DNA of 64,000 nt, from NCBI RefSeq assembly GCF_000026985.1, contig NC_017390.1, positions 3,773,257-3,837,256 of the forward strand, written 5' to 3'. Numbering within the stretch: the first letter of the stretch is position 1; every line of letters begins with the position of its first letter. The position numbers were made by a program, and so were the translations under genes. This DNA is from Erwinia pyrifoliae DSM 12163 (GTDB lineage Bacteria; Pseudomonadota; Gammaproteobacteria; Enterobacterales; Enterobacteriaceae). Positions 40,112-50,215 of this stretch are shown here, piece after piece. The notes beneath the pieces were generated by a model that searched no databases, was not told the origin of the DNA, and saw only the letters and a list, made by a program, of their open reading frames with translations.

Positions 40112-41617
40112 TTAGCCCAGCGTTGGCATGCTGAACTCAGAGACGGTTTTCTGACCGCTCGGCCAGCGCACCGTGGCGGTCTTCATCCTGGTGTAGAAAC
40201 GCACGCCGTCCGGGCCATGTACGTTGAGCGCACCAAAGACCGAGCGTTTCCAGCCGCCAAAGCTGTGGAAAGCCATCGGCACCGGAACCGGAACGTTAAC
40301 CCCCACCATTCCCGCCTGCACCTCACGCACAAAATCACGCCCGGTATGGCCATTGCTGGTAAAAATGGCGCTGCCGTTACCGAACTCGTGGCTGTTTACC
40401 CGTGCCAGCGCGCTTTGATAGTCGGGCGCACGCACGATACTCAGTACCGGCCCGAAGATCTCCTCACGCCAGATAGTCATATCAGTGGTCACGTTGTCGA
40501 ACAGCGTGCCGCCAACGTAGTAACCATCAGGATGGCCTGCCACGCGGATCTCTCGCCCGTCGACCACCAGTTTCGCCCCCTCGCTTACCCCTTTGTCGAT
40601 GTAACCCAAGACTTTCTTCTGGTGTGCGGCGGAAATCACCGGCCCCATTTCATTCTCGTCACTTCCCTTGTGCATACCCGGCCCCACGCGCAGCGCTTGC
40701 ACCAGCGGTGTCAGTGCAGCAATCAGATTGTTCGCGGTATCATCGCCCACCGCGACCACCACCGGCAACGCCATGCATCGCTCACCGGCCGAACCAAACG
40801 CACCGCCCATAATGGCGTTGACGGTGGCATCCAGATCGGCATCCGGCATGACGATGGCATGATTTTTTGCTGCGCCGAATGCCTGCACGCGTTTGCCGTG
40901 TGCACTGGCAGTGGTGTAGATATGCTCAGCCACGGTGGATGAACCAACAAAACTGACCGCCTGAACGCGCGCATCTTTATACAGCCGTTCCGCGTTTTCA
41001 TTTGAGCTGTGAATAACGTTGAAAACGCCATCCGGCAGACCCGCTTCGCTCAATAGCTCCGCCATACGCACCGAGGCAGAGGGGGCGAGCGCCGGCGGTT
41101 TCAACACAAAGGTGTTCCCACAGGCCAGCGCGATGGGGAACATCCACAATGGCACCATCGCCGGGAAGTTAAACGGTGTGATGCCAACCACTACGCCCAG
41201 CGGCTGCATCAGCGAATAGCTGTCAACGCCCGTCCCCACGTCAGCCGAATTTTCCCCTTTAATCAGGTGCGGAATACCACAGGCAAACTCCACCACTTCC
41301 AGACCACGGGTCAGTTCACCCTGCGCATCTGACCAGACTTTACCGTGTTCACTGACAATCAGTTCAGCCAGCTCATCACGATGCTGTTCCATCAGCGTTT
41401 TAAAGTTAAACAGAATGCGCGCACGGCGCAGCGGAGAGGTGCGCGACCAGCTATCAAAGGCATCATGAGCCACCGTAACAGCATGCGCCACTTCGTCAAT
41501 GGTGCTTTGCGTCAGTTCACGCACCTGCTTGCCGCTTGCCGGATCGTAAATCGGGATGGTTTCGTTGCTGGCGCTCAGAGACGTTTTACCGCCAATAAAA
41601 TTTCCTGTGATAGTCAT
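40112..41617 (-). CDS. iolA: (methyl)malonate-semialdehyde dehydrogenase IolA
   Basis: CoA-acylating aldehyde dehydrogenase that turns malonate semialdehyde into acetyl-CoA and CO2, the last step of the pathway. 501 residues of the ALDH family: GNTFVLKPPALAPSASVRMA, VSFVGSSTVAEHIY, the catalytic Cys in GSAGERCMALPVVVAVGDD (about residue 285) and EEIFGPVLSIVRAPDY. Upstream gene of iolAB; a TGAAA/TTTCA palindrome lies 112 bp before its start. Confidence 0.96.
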   Translation of the reverse strand: MTITGNFIGGKTSLSASNETIPIYDPASGKQVRELTQSTIDEVAHAVTVAHDAFDSWSRTSPLRRARILFNFKTLMEQHRDELAELIVSEHGKVWSDAQGELTRGLEVVEFACGIPHLIKGENSADVGTGVDSYSLMQPLGVVVGITPFNFPAMVPLWMFPIALACGNTFVLKPPALAPSASVRMAELLSEAGLPDGVFNVIHSSNENAERLYKDARVQAVSFVGSSTVAEHIYTTASAHGKRVQAFGAAKNHAIVMPDADLDATVNAIMGGAFGSAGERCMALPVVVAVGDDTANNLIAALTPLVQALRVGPGMHKGSDENEMGPVISAAHQKKVLGYIDKGVSEGAKLVVDGREIRVAGHPDGYYVGGTLFDNVTTDMTIWREEIFGPVLSIVRAPDYQSALARVNSHEFGNGSAIFTSNGHTGRDFVREVQAGMVGVNVPVPVPMAFHSFGGWKRSVFGALNVHGPDGVRFYTRMKTATVRWPSGQKTVSEFSMPTLG

Positions 41618-42294
41618 GTTCTGGCCTCTTGGATGTGATGTCGGCTATGCGTTGCCGGTCAGGAAGTGTTACGTCAGTACGCTACCTTTACCTGGCAACC
41701 CCTGATGCGTACTAAAACAGTATTACACTGAAATAAAATTTTCAAACACTGCGTATTGGAAAGTTATTTTTTAGCGTGACGGCTCGCATTTTTATCGCAT
41801 TTGTCTCAGCGGATGGCGCTGCCCTCTGCGCATCAGAAAAAATGACAGCTGCCGTAATAACGTTTATTTATCGTGACGGTACGCCTTGGTCAAGTGGATT
41901 TTTACGCTGTAAAATACCGGCATCAGGCGCTATTTTGCCCTGGATTGAGGGTGGGTATAGTAAAATTTGCGTGACGCCTCTGAAAATTTAAATATCCATA
42001 TTCACTTTTAATGAAATGAATGTTCTTATTTGTGTTGTGGATAACAGCCAACTCGTCCGGGCATCAATCAGGGTGGTTGCCCGGTCCGCATGATGGCTGG
42101 CACGTTGCGGTGCGGTAGCCCTGACGGCTGCGCTTCCCGTCGGTTCTGGATGATCCTGCGGCGACGCCGCCGGGGCAGCTGCGCCCCTCTCCCCTGACAA
42201 ATCAGCCCTGCCTTATCGCGACGATTCCTAAAGTCACGGAGCCTGTTTTCACAGCCGCTACACTTGCTGCGCATGCGTTGAAAACGGAGGAGCA
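41618..42294. other. iolA-yhhT divergent intergenic region
   Basis: About 680 bp. The left part is AT-rich and contains the palindrome TGAAATAAAATTTTCA (41729-41744), a candidate IolR site upstream of iolA. The part from about 42060 is GC-rich with no recognised gene. E. coli has yhhS just before yhhT, but I could not identify a yhhS remnant here. A 71-codon frame at 41776 has no family or clear start. Confidence 0.5.
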
Positions 42295-43332
42295 ATGAAT
42301 CCATTACTACAGGAGAAGGTTGGGCAGAATATTTTGCTGAAGCTGGCCACCCTGGTGGTGATCCTTGCCGGCATCAAGCTGTCAGCAGAAATTGTGGTGC
42401 CTTTTTTACTGGCGCTGTTTTTTGCCATCGTCATCAATCCACTGGTCAGCGTGCTGATCCGCCGTGGAGTACGGCGCGGAATGGCCATTACCCTGGTCAT
42501 GGTGGTGATGCTGCTGGTACTGACACTGTTGGTCATCATGGTGGCCGGTTCGCTGCAGGCGTTCAGCGAAGTCTACCCACAGCTGCAGGCACAATCAGCA
42601 CAGAAGCTCAGCATGTTGCAGCATCTCGCCGCCCGTTTTCACCTGAACATCTCCAGCTCATCCCTGGCACAGCGGCTGGATCCCGGCGCGATAATGGATG
42701 TTGCCACCACCATGCTGCGCCAGTTTTCCGGGGCCATGACGCAGCTGGTACTGGTGATCATGACGGTGATTTTTATGCTGTTTGAAGTCCACCATCTGCC
42801 TTATAAACTGCGGTACGCGCTGGTCAACCCGCAAATTCATATCGCCGGACTGCATAAAGCGCTGAAAGGCGTAACGCACTACCTGGCGCTGAAAGCATTA
42901 ATCAGTCTGGTCACCGGGGTACTGGTATGGCTGGCTCTGCTGGCGCTGGGCATCAAGTTTGCCCTGCTGTGGGGCATCGTGGCTTTTGTACTCAACTTTA
43001 TTCCTAATATCGGCCCGGTGATCGCCGGTATTCCCCCGGTATTACAGGCGTTACTGCTGAACACTCCGCTGGAGGCAGGATTGGTGGCAGCGCTGTTTGT
43101 CAGCATCCATATGCTGCTGGGTAATCTTCTGGAGCCACGGTTATTGGGGCGCGGGCTGGGGCTGTCGAGCCTCGTGGTGTTTTTGTCACTCATCTTCTGG
43201 GGTTGGCTGCTTGGCCCGGTCGGCATGCTGCTGTCGGTGCCATTGACCAGCGTGTGCAAAATCCTGATGGAATCGACACCGGGCGGTGGCAAGCTGGCCA
43301 TTTTATTAGGCAACGGGCGCAAGCGGGCTTAA
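42295..43332 (+). CDS. yhhT: AI-2E family transporter YhhT
   Basis: 345-residue inner-membrane protein of the AI-2 exporter-like (UPF0118/PerM) family. Two N-terminal helices (LATLVVILAGIKLSAEIVVP and FLLALFFAIVINPLVSVLI), a third near residue 70, a central cytoplasmic/helical domain, then four C-terminal helices with FVLNFIPNIGPVIAGIPPVL, the family signature. The substrate is unproven. It resumes the E. coli gene order after the iol insertion. Confidence 0.92.
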   Translation: MNPLLQEKVGQNILLKLATLVVILAGIKLSAEIVVPFLLALFFAIVINPLVSVLIRRGVRRGMAITLVMVVMLLVLTLLVIMVAGSLQAFSEVYPQLQAQSAQKLSMLQHLAARFHLNISSSSLAQRLDPGAIMDVATTMLRQFSGAMTQLVLVIMTVIFMLFEVHHLPYKLRYALVNPQIHIAGLHKALKGVTHYLALKALISLVTGVLVWLALLALGIKFALLWGIVAFVLNFIPNIGPVIAGIPPVLQALLLNTPLEAGLVAALFVSIHMLLGNLLEPRLLGRGLGLSSLVVFLSLIFWGWLLGPVGMLLSVPLTSVCKILMESTPGGGKLAILLGNGRKRA

Positions 43333-43439
43333 GGGCGGGCATTATGCGGCACAAGGTGCCAGAAGTTGTGGGAGCCATGTTGTTGACCTTCACACACAGC
43401 GCGGCAGCGCCCTGCTAAAAAGGACCATGCTTACAGGGT

Positions 43440-43775
43440 TCCCGGGCCTGATGCAGCTCGGTTATATCAACCGGAACCGGTCGATAAGAAATAATGTGGC
43501 TCTCCACGGGAAAGCTCAATGCGGGCTGTTGTGCATCACAATAAGAGCCGCCGATCATCAAGTTCCATATGCAGCCGGGCGGAAAGGCACAGCAGAATAT
43601 GCCCTTTATGGCATCATGGGTCGGCAAGATAACCGCTGCTGTCATCCACTCTTCTCGTCCGCGCATCACCCCACTGCAGGGTGCGCCAAAAAGCCATGCC
43701 GGTTTCGCCCGGATGTTCTGCCACCGCCATTTCAGGCCAGCCCGTGGTAGCAAAGGGGATATCGCTCGATCTCAT
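43440..43775 (-). pseudogene. decayed DHCW-motif cupin gene
   Basis: From ATG 43775 the minus strand reads MRSSDIPFATTGWPEMAVAE, then GETGMAFWRTLQWGDARTRR and VDDSSGYLADP. A TGA stop falls exactly where the family has Asp-His-Cys/Trp. The frame then continues CHKGHILLCLSARLHMELDD, and a second shift follows. The pattern (SGY.AD..C.KGH.LL.L.G.L..EL.D) matches small cupin proteins of the DHCW type, about 110 residues. Two lesions make it a pseudogene. The family call rests on recollection of the motif. Confidence 0.55.
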
Positions 43776-44068
43776 CGTCGGCTTTTCATTAGTTGTTAAG
43801 AATGCCATCTGAGTCTCATGGTGATACCAGCAACCGCTCGTCGACTTCAGCGCCAAAATGGCCGTTACCTGCTATATACTGAGGCCGCAGCAGGCGGTAA
43901 CTATACTATTGTGTCGCGAAGATCTTCTCTGCAATGGCCTGAACAGGGCGTTTTTCTTAGCTGCGCTGCGGCGTGACGATAATTATTGGATAATAAGCGC
44001 TGGTACAATGAACGTTTGCCGCTGCGGCGGTCTATTCGTGCGCACTTAAGCACCCACAGGGGATCTGC
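43776..44068. other. upstream region of the EAL gene
   Basis: About 290 bp with no gene; it presumably holds the promoter of the phosphodiesterase. The cupin remnant faces away from it. Confidence 0.4.
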
Positions 44069-45622
44069 TTGCAACCATTTGTAAAGCCTAAGCATGAACG
44101 TATCTGGCTGGTGGCATCCGGCCTGCTGCCGCTGTTACTTTGCCTGTTTTTTTCCTTTATTGCTGCCCGTCAGGCGGTGGAGCGGCAGCAGGAAATCACC
44201 GCCGCCACGCTGTTAAGCCAGGCCGAACACATCAGCGATCTCGCCTGGGATATGACCGGGCATCTGCGCGCATTCAGCAACCAGCCTTGCGCGGATATCA
44301 GCTCTCAACTACAGAAACTGGGAACGCTCAATCCCTATTTTCGCTCGGTGGGTTTAACCCGGTATAACACGGTCTATTGTTCATCGGCCTTTGGTTCTGC
44401 CCAAGGGACGGTGGCCGGTATGATTCGCCATCCCCTCCCCCCGTCCAGTCTATCGTGGTGGACGCTCTCCCTTGCCGGCACCTATGGTGTTCAGGATCGC
44501 CCTGCGGTGATATTTATGCGCCAGACATCCAGCAAAGCAGGAAGCTACGCGGTGGTTGACGGCCAGTATCTGATTGATCTTATGCGGGCGACGGGGCTGA
44601 AACTTGGCTATCACATCACTATGCAGTTTGGCGGTGGCTACCAAATTGCCAGCGCTGAGCCATCAAGCCATCAGCAAGAAAGCTGGAAAACCCGCACTTT
44701 TAATAGTAGTTCCAGCAATTATCCGGTTTCTATCCGCATTTCCGCACCGTGTACTGAAACACTGCAAAACGGGTGCCAGATACTGCTCACCTTTATGCCA
44801 ATGGCGGTGATCCTCTCGGTGCTGTTTGTCGCACTTACCAATAGCTGGCTGCGGCGCAGAAGCTCGTACCGGGATGAGATCCGCCGGGGGATGGCGCTTG
44901 GAGAATTCTCGGTTCATTATCAGCCAGTCTGTAACCTGGAGAGCGGGCAGTTAGCCGGGGTCGAATGTCTGATGCGCTGGCAGCGCTCCGACGGCAGCTG
45001 GGTGCGCCCGGATATCTTTGTTAGCGCTGCCGAAAACGAAGGGATGATCGTTTCACTGACCCGGCACCTACTGCAACTGATCGAGAAGGATTGCGCCAGC
45101 TGGCAGGTTCCTGTCGGCTTCCATATTGGCGTTAACGTGGCGGCGGACCATCTCCAGCACGATGATTTTGTTAACGATATCCGCAAGTTCTCACAGGGCA
45201 TTGCCCATCTGCAGCCCACATTTACCCTTGAATTGACGGAACGCAGTCTGATTAGCGAAGGTGAGCAGGTAGCGCATAAGCTGGCTGAGCTGCGCAGTGA
45301 GGGCATCCGCGTGGCAATTGATGATTTCGGTACCGGTCACTGTTCCCTGAGCTATCTGCAAACCTTCCCGTTGGACTATCTGAAGATTGATAAAGGTTTT
45401 GTCAAAGCCATTGAGTCAGCGGACGGTGAAACACCGGTGCTGGATATCATTATTCAGTTAGCGCACAAGCTGGCGCTGCAGGTGGTGGCAGAAGGTGTGG
45501 AAACCCCGCTGCAGCTGGAGTATTTGAGAAATCACGGCGTGGTGTTTATGCAGGGTTATTACTATGCGCGCCCCATGTCGAGCGCTGCACTGATGCAGTG
45601 GATAGAACAGCAGAATGCTTAG
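44069..45622 (+). CDS. CSS-motif / EAL-domain cyclic-di-GMP phosphodiesterase
   Basis: 517 residues from a TTG start at 44069, supported by AGGGGA 5 bases upstream and by the signal-anchor that follows (IWLVASGLLPLLLCLFFSFI). A periplasmic CSS sensor domain has Cys in QPCADIS and YCSSAFGSAQG. A second membrane helix lies at about residues 245-265. The cytoplasmic EAL domain has VECLMRWQR (EAL as ECL), GVNVAADHL, LELTERSLI, IDDFGTGHCSLSYL, LKIDKGFV and VVAEGVETPLQLE. The metal-binding acidic residues are kept, so it is probably active. The sensor's disulfide state usually controls this family. Confidence 0.92.
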   Translation: MQPFVKPKHERIWLVASGLLPLLLCLFFSFIAARQAVERQQEITAATLLSQAEHISDLAWDMTGHLRAFSNQPCADISSQLQKLGTLNPYFRSVGLTRYNTVYCSSAFGSAQGTVAGMIRHPLPPSSLSWWTLSLAGTYGVQDRPAVIFMRQTSSKAGSYAVVDGQYLIDLMRATGLKLGYHITMQFGGGYQIASAEPSSHQQESWKTRTFNSSSSNYPVSIRISAPCTETLQNGCQILLTFMPMAVILSVLFVALTNSWLRRRSSYRDEIRRGMALGEFSVHYQPVCNLESGQLAGVECLMRWQRSDGSWVRPDIFVSAAENEGMIVSLTRHLLQLIEKDCASWQVPVGFHIGVNVAADHLQHDDFVNDIRKFSQGIAHLQPTFTLELTERSLISEGEQVAHKLAELRSEGIRVAIDDFGTGHCSLSYLQTFPLDYLKIDKGFVKAIESADGETPVLDIIIQLAHKLALQVVAEGVETPLQLEYLRNHGVVFMQGYYYARPMSSAALMQWIEQQNA

Positions 45623-45868
45623 CCACCAGCCCGGCTTATTGAAGCCGTAATGGGATGTTTCTTAGTGAAATTATGTCAGTGCACAAAGAAACGATATACT
45701 GATACCTGGCAGAGTGTGCTGCCGTGCTGTATTGGCGCGCGGCCAATGCCTGACGATGGCGCATTTTGCCGTTGGTTTTACTCGCGTGCACAGTCAGGTT
45801 AAAACACGGTGCCTGACCGATACGACGGGTTTTTAAACGGTAACACAGATAATGACAGGGTATTCTAT

Positions 45869-47374
45869 ATGAAATTACGTAGGAAGCGTGTTAAGCCTAT
45901 CGGATTAAAGGACGTCACCATTATTGACGATGCCAGATTACGTAAGGCGATTACAGCTGCCTCATTGGGCAATGCCATGGAGTGGTTCGACTTTGGCGTT
46001 TATGGTTTTGTTGCCTACGCACTGGGGCAAGTTTTCTTCCCCGGCGCCGATCCAGGGACGCAGATGATTGCCGCCCTGGCAACCTTCTCCGTGCCCTTCC
46101 TGATCCGCCCGTTAGGCGGCCTGTTCTTTGGGTCGCTGGGGGATAAATACGGCCGCCAGAAAATACTGTCGATAACCATTATTATCATGTCGGTCAGTAC
46201 GTTCTGTATTGGTTTAATCCCGTCTTATGCCTCGATTGGTATCTGGGCACCGATCCTGCTATTGCTGTGTAAAATGGCGCAGGGCTTCTCGGTGGGTGGT
46301 GAATATACCGGGGCTTCCATCTTCGTTGCTGAATACTCACCGGATCGCAAACGTGGCTTTATGGGCAGCTGGCTGGACTTCGGTTCCATCGCCGGATTTG
46401 TGCTGGGTGCCGGACTGGTGGTGCTGATTTCAGCGGTTATCGGTGAAGCGAGTTTCCTTGAATGGGGCTGGCGTATTCCGTTCTTCGTGGCGCTACCGCT
46501 GGGTATCATCGGGCTTTATCTGCGCCACGCGCTTGAAGAGACTCCGGCGTTCCAGCAGCATGTCGACAAGCTGGAAAAGGGCGATCGGGAAGGATTGGCC
46601 GATGGGCCGCAAGTCTCATTTAAAGAGATTGCCACTAAGCACTGGAAAAGCCTGCTGGCCTGCATCGGTCTGGTGATTGCCACCAACGTGACCTATTACA
46701 TGCTGCTGACCTACATGCCGAGCTACCTGTCGCATAACCTCCATTATTCGGAAGATCATGGCGTGATGATCATTATCGCCATTATGTTGGGGATGCTGTT
46801 TGTGCAGCCGGTGATGGGCCTGATGAGCGACAAATTCGGTCGTCGCCCGTTTGTTATTATCGGCAGTATCGCGCTGCTGACGCTGTCAGTACCGTGCTTT
46901 ATGCTGATCAACAGCGGCGTGATGGGTCTGATTTTTGCCGGGCTGCTGACGCTGGCGGTGATCCTTAACAGCTTCACCGGGGTCATGGCATCAAGCCTGC
47001 CGGCGATGTTCCCCACTCATATCCGCTACAGTGCGCTGGCCAGTGCCTTTAACATCTCGGTGCTGGTTGCCGGCCTGACGCCGACCGCTGCCGCCTGGCT
47101 GGTAGAAACGACCAGCAATTTGTATATGCCAGCTTATTATCTGATGGTCGTCGCGGTGATTGGTCTGGTAACCGGGATTATGATGAAGGAAACGGCCAAT
47201 CTGCCGCTGCGTGGCGCTGCGCCTGCGGCTTCGGATATGGCTGAAGCGAAAGAGATCCTGCAGGAACATCACGATAATATCGAACATAAGATCGCAGATA
47301 TTAACGAGCAGATCGCTGAGCTTGAAGCAAAACGCTCGCATCTTATTTATCAACATCCGCGTATCAACGAGTAA
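45869..47374 (+). CDS. proP: osmoprotectant/proton symporter ProP
   Basis: Inner-membrane importer of proline and glycine betaine at high osmolarity. 501 residues from ATG 45869 (E. coli 500): MKLRRKRVKPIGLKDVTIID, then 12 membrane segments with GNAMEWFDFGVYGFVAYALG and the MFS loop GDKYGRQK. The C-terminus is the ProP antiparallel coiled coil (EHKIADINEQIAELEAKRSH) that sets the osmotic activation point. The 250 bp upstream should hold osmotically controlled promoters. Confidence 0.97.
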   Translation: MKLRRKRVKPIGLKDVTIIDDARLRKAITAASLGNAMEWFDFGVYGFVAYALGQVFFPGADPGTQMIAALATFSVPFLIRPLGGLFFGSLGDKYGRQKILSITIIIMSVSTFCIGLIPSYASIGIWAPILLLLCKMAQGFSVGGEYTGASIFVAEYSPDRKRGFMGSWLDFGSIAGFVLGAGLVVLISAVIGEASFLEWGWRIPFFVALPLGIIGLYLRHALEETPAFQQHVDKLEKGDREGLADGPQVSFKEIATKHWKSLLACIGLVIATNVTYYMLLTYMPSYLSHNLHYSEDHGVMIIIAIMLGMLFVQPVMGLMSDKFGRRPFVIIGSIALLTLSVPCFMLINSGVMGLIFAGLLTLAVILNSFTGVMASSLPAMFPTHIRYSALASAFNISVLVAGLTPTAAAWLVETTSNLYMPAYYLMVVAVIGLVTGIMMKETANLPLRGAAPAASDMAEAKEILQEHHDNIEHKIADINEQIAELEAKRSHLIYQHPRINE

Positions 47375-47637
47375 CATTTCACCGAGGGGTACGGCGCGCT
47401 GTGCCCCCGTTCACAATGGGTACTGGTTCATGCAGCAGGCTATTTCGTGAACATGACCCTTGCTGCCTGTCCGCCGGAAACGACGACGAGTGATAGCAAT
47501 TCAGTCTAACCGGATTGATTGGCTCACTTTTTCCACGGTTAATTGAGCAGTTATGGCTCTGCCTTCGCGAAAAAACCTTTTTATTTGCCTGAGCGACTAC
47601 AATCTCCGCTGAAATCAAACCAGACATGAGGTATCAA

Positions 47638-48654
47638 ATGAAAATCAAAAGCTATGCGGCAATGAAAGCCGGACAGGCGCTGGAATGGTACGAATTCGAA
47701 GCAGCGCCGCTGGCCGCAGAAGAAGTGGAAGTCGAAGTGGAATACTGCGGCGTCTGTTACTCCGATCTGTCGATGATCGATAATTCATGGGGTATTTCTC
47801 AGTATCCAACCATTGCCGGCCATGAAGTGATTGGGCGCGTTTCCGCTCTCGGTGCTGCGGCTAAAGATAAGGGTCTGTCGCTGGGCCAGCGCGTGGGTAT
47901 TGGCTGGACGGCCAAAAGCTGCCAGCACTGTGATGCCTGTATTAACGGTGAGCAGGTTAACTGCGAACAGGGCAGTACGCCGACCGTACTGAACAACGGC
48001 GGCTTTGCCAACAAAACGCGTGCCGACTGGCAATGGGTCATTCCCCTGCCGGAAAGCCTTGACGCCGCCACTGCCGGCCCGCTGCTGTGCGGCGGCATTA
48101 CGGTATTTAAACCGTTGCTGATGAGCAATATCACCGCCACCAGCCGCGTTGGCGTGATTGGCATTGGCGGCCTTGGCCATATTGCCATCAAGATCCTGCG
48201 TGCAATGGGTGCTGAAGTGGTCGCGTTCAGTTCCAACCCGGATAAAAAACAGTCAATCCTCAATATGGGTGCCGACGAGGTGGTCAACAGCCGCGACCCG
48301 GAAGCCCTTAAGGCGCTGGCCGGCCGCTTCGATCTGATCCTTAGCACCGTATCGGTCGATCTCAACTGGAAGCCGTATTTCGACGCGCTGGCACCAAAGG
48401 GCAAATTCCACACGGTGGGTGCGGTGATGAAGCCATTCCAGGTCGGCGCGTTTGATTTGATAGCGGGTGATAAAGCGGTGACGGGTTCCTCAACAGGTTC
48501 CCCTGGCCAACTGCGATCCCTGCTGAAGCTGGCATCGCGCCGTGATATCGCGCCGCAGGTTGAATTCTTCCCGATGTCGAAAATTAACGAGGCGCTGGAC
48601 CATGTGCGCGCGGGTAAAGCCAACTTTCGCGTCGTGCTGAAAGCGGATTTCTGA
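47638..48654 (+). CDS. ahr: NADPH-dependent aldehyde reductase Ahr (YjgB)
   Basis: Zinc-dependent medium-chain dehydrogenase, 338 residues. Start at 47638 (GAGG five bases upstream): [20 protein letters not shown]. Catalytic zinc ligands [13 protein letters not shown] and AGHEVIGR; structural zinc cysteines in [19 protein letters not shown]; Rossmann motif [16 protein letters not shown]. It matches E. coli Ahr along its length and reduces many aldehydes with NADPH. Confidence 0.93.
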   Translation: MKIKSYAAMKAGQALEWYEFEAAPLAAEEVEVEVEYCGVCYSDLSMIDNSWGISQYPTIAGHEVIGRVSALGAAAKDKGLSLGQRVGIGWTAKSCQHCDACINGEQVNCEQGSTPTVLNNGGFANKTRADWQWVIPLPESLDAATAGPLLCGGITVFKPLLMSNITATSRVGVIGIGGLGHIAIKILRAMGAEVVAFSSNPDKKQSILNMGADEVVNSRDPEALKALAGRFDLILSTVSVDLNWKPYFDALAPKGKFHTVGAVMKPFQVGAFDLIAGDKAVTGSSTGSPGQLRSLLKLASRRDIAPQVEFFPMSKINEALDHVRAGKANFRVVLKADF

Positions 48655-48823
48655 CCTTGCCTGGATGGCACAGGGCAAACAGTTAACTCAGGCTACCTGT
48701 GAAGCTGAATTAACGCCCGATGCCGGGCGACCTGCCAAGCCCAGGTCGTCCTGGCATATTTCGCCCGCCCGGCGCTGCCACCGCGATCCTCCTGCCGCGC
48801 CGTTTGAGAAGGACAAAGTGGCT

Positions 48824-49423
48824 TTATCCGGCGTGATTTAACTCATGCTGTTCTCTGCTGCATTGTGGCGACTCGCCATTTTGAATTTTGAGATAAAGAA
48901 AATTCAAAGAATGAGCCTTGTACTTATTTTTCATATTGTTGAGATGGGAATAAATCGTTTTATTACTGAGCATGAGCCGTGAAGCCATATTCGCAACGGA
49001 TAAATTCTTAAACACCAACGCCCTGATTTTCTTTTCCATATTCGTCAATGAAATACCCTGTGACTTATCCTTATGGTGGATCAGCCCTGTTAGCCAGGTA
49101 GTACATTGACCTAAGGTGATTTTTCTTAGGGTTAACGTCCGTAACTGATGCACAAAATCAGCCATGCCCAGCCTGGCATCGATTAAAAAATTATTTTCAT
49201 ACGATTCGGATGAGACATTTGATAAATCTCCAATCAGGACAAAATAGTGGCCGCCAAATAAGTCTGAGAAAGTCATGACTCGCTTCAGGGCATCTTCGGG
49301 AGATGACAGATAGCGCATGTCGATAACGACCAGTTTTTCGCACCATTCCTTCATCTTACTTTCGTTTAAAATAGTTTTTTTCACTGCAAGTTCAAAATAA
49401 ACACAGTCGCTAATAACGTGCAT
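48824..49423 (-). CDS. LuxR-like helix-turn-helix regulator
   Basis: 199 residues from the second of two ATG codons (MHVISDCVYFELAVKKTIL). An N-terminal receiver-like fold without a clear phospho-acceptor set (LVVIDMRYLSSPEDALKRV). A C-terminal LuxR-type helix-turn-helix at about residues 125-175: LTNMEKKIRALVFKNLSVAN, then MASRLMLSNKTIYSHLNNMK. Base composition is clearly more AT-rich than the neighbours, and it is followed upstream by about 300 bp of very AT-rich DNA; both suggest horizontal origin. Target unknown. Confidence 0.75.
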   Translation of the reverse strand: MHVISDCVYFELAVKKTILNESKMKEWCEKLVVIDMRYLSSPEDALKRVMTFSDLFGGHYFVLIGDLSNVSSESYENNFLIDARLGMADFVHQLRTLTLRKITLGQCTTWLTGLIHHKDKSQGISLTNMEKKIRALVFKNLSVANMASRLMLSNKTIYSHLNNMKNKYKAHSLNFLYLKIQNGESPQCSREQHELNHAG

Positions 49424-49426
49424 CAA

Positions 49427-50094
49427 AAAGCCCTTTTGCCATTTTTTAAAACGTCAATTAATCGGCGATTTCATTATGAAATGGAATAATTCAGAGCATT
49501 CTAAATTGCGGTAAAAAAGCAAACAACCACTTGGGAAAAAGATAATAAATTTTAATAAAAAAATAATAAGAAAGAATTAAACGCCTGTTTTATAAGTGAA
49601 CCTTTAATAAAGTTAAAATCTTAAAATTATTAAAAAATAAGCTTAAGGCATTTAATGGAATTAGAATGTTAATTAGCGTAATTTTGGTCTTTTCCCGTGC
49701 TGGCTCCCCTGCTGTATAAAACACATTATCCGCTAAAAGGCTGCCGCAGAATGGTACAAACGTCATCATCGTTATGGATGAAAGGATTAGGATATCGCGG
49801 CATCCCGCAGAAATAATGCCATCATTTGCGTCCGTGTCGGATTATCCATACAGGTCACGTCACCCGATCCATTTTAAATTAACGTGCTGTTCTGCTAATG
49901 GGCTATATGATATCAGCCTGTTCATTGGGCATGTCAATATCAGCTATCGCTATCGGGGCAGCCGTTTCAATCAGTTAATGAGGATAACGTTTGAGTATCG
50001 CTTTCGCTCCGTCATCGGCCAAGGTTGCCCCTTAGCGCGGCGTGGATTTGCTGCCCGCTGGGCTGGCGTTATCCAGCCGCAGCGCGGTGGCGGC
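49427..50094. other. AT-rich upstream region of the LuxR-like gene
   Basis: 49427-49740 is very AT-rich (long runs of A and T) and probably holds the regulator's promoter, perhaps an H-NS target. The remainder shows no supported gene. A 109-codon open frame at 49774 has no recognisable features. Confidence 0.45.
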
Positions 50095-50215
50095 CATGGC
50101 TAACGATGCGCCTTTTGGACTTTCAACCGGTATCTGGACGCAGAATGCAGCGACGGCAGATAAAATAGTGACCAGCGTGGAAGCAGCCTGCGCGACTGGT
50201 CCAGGCTGCGATTAA
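50095..50215 (+). pseudogene. aldehyde dehydrogenase fragment
   Basis: The plus strand reads AMANDAPFGLSTGIWTQNAA, then TADKIVTSVEAA and a stop at 50215. The string AND.PFGL..G.WT.....A..... is the conserved segment before the C-terminal catalytic loop of aldehyde dehydrogenases. Only about 40 residues remain, overlapping the end of the FAD oxidoreductase gene on the other strand. It is probably a leftover of a dehydrogenase that belonged to the same amine-oxidation locus. Confidence 0.5.

Noticed and set aside
41776..41991. 71-codon frame in the iolA-yhhT gap
   Set aside because: No ribosome binding site or recognisable domain, and it crosses sequence that looks regulatory.
49774..50103. 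109-codon frame upstream of the aldehyde dehydrogenase fragment
   Set aside because: No start signal, unusual composition and no family resemblance.
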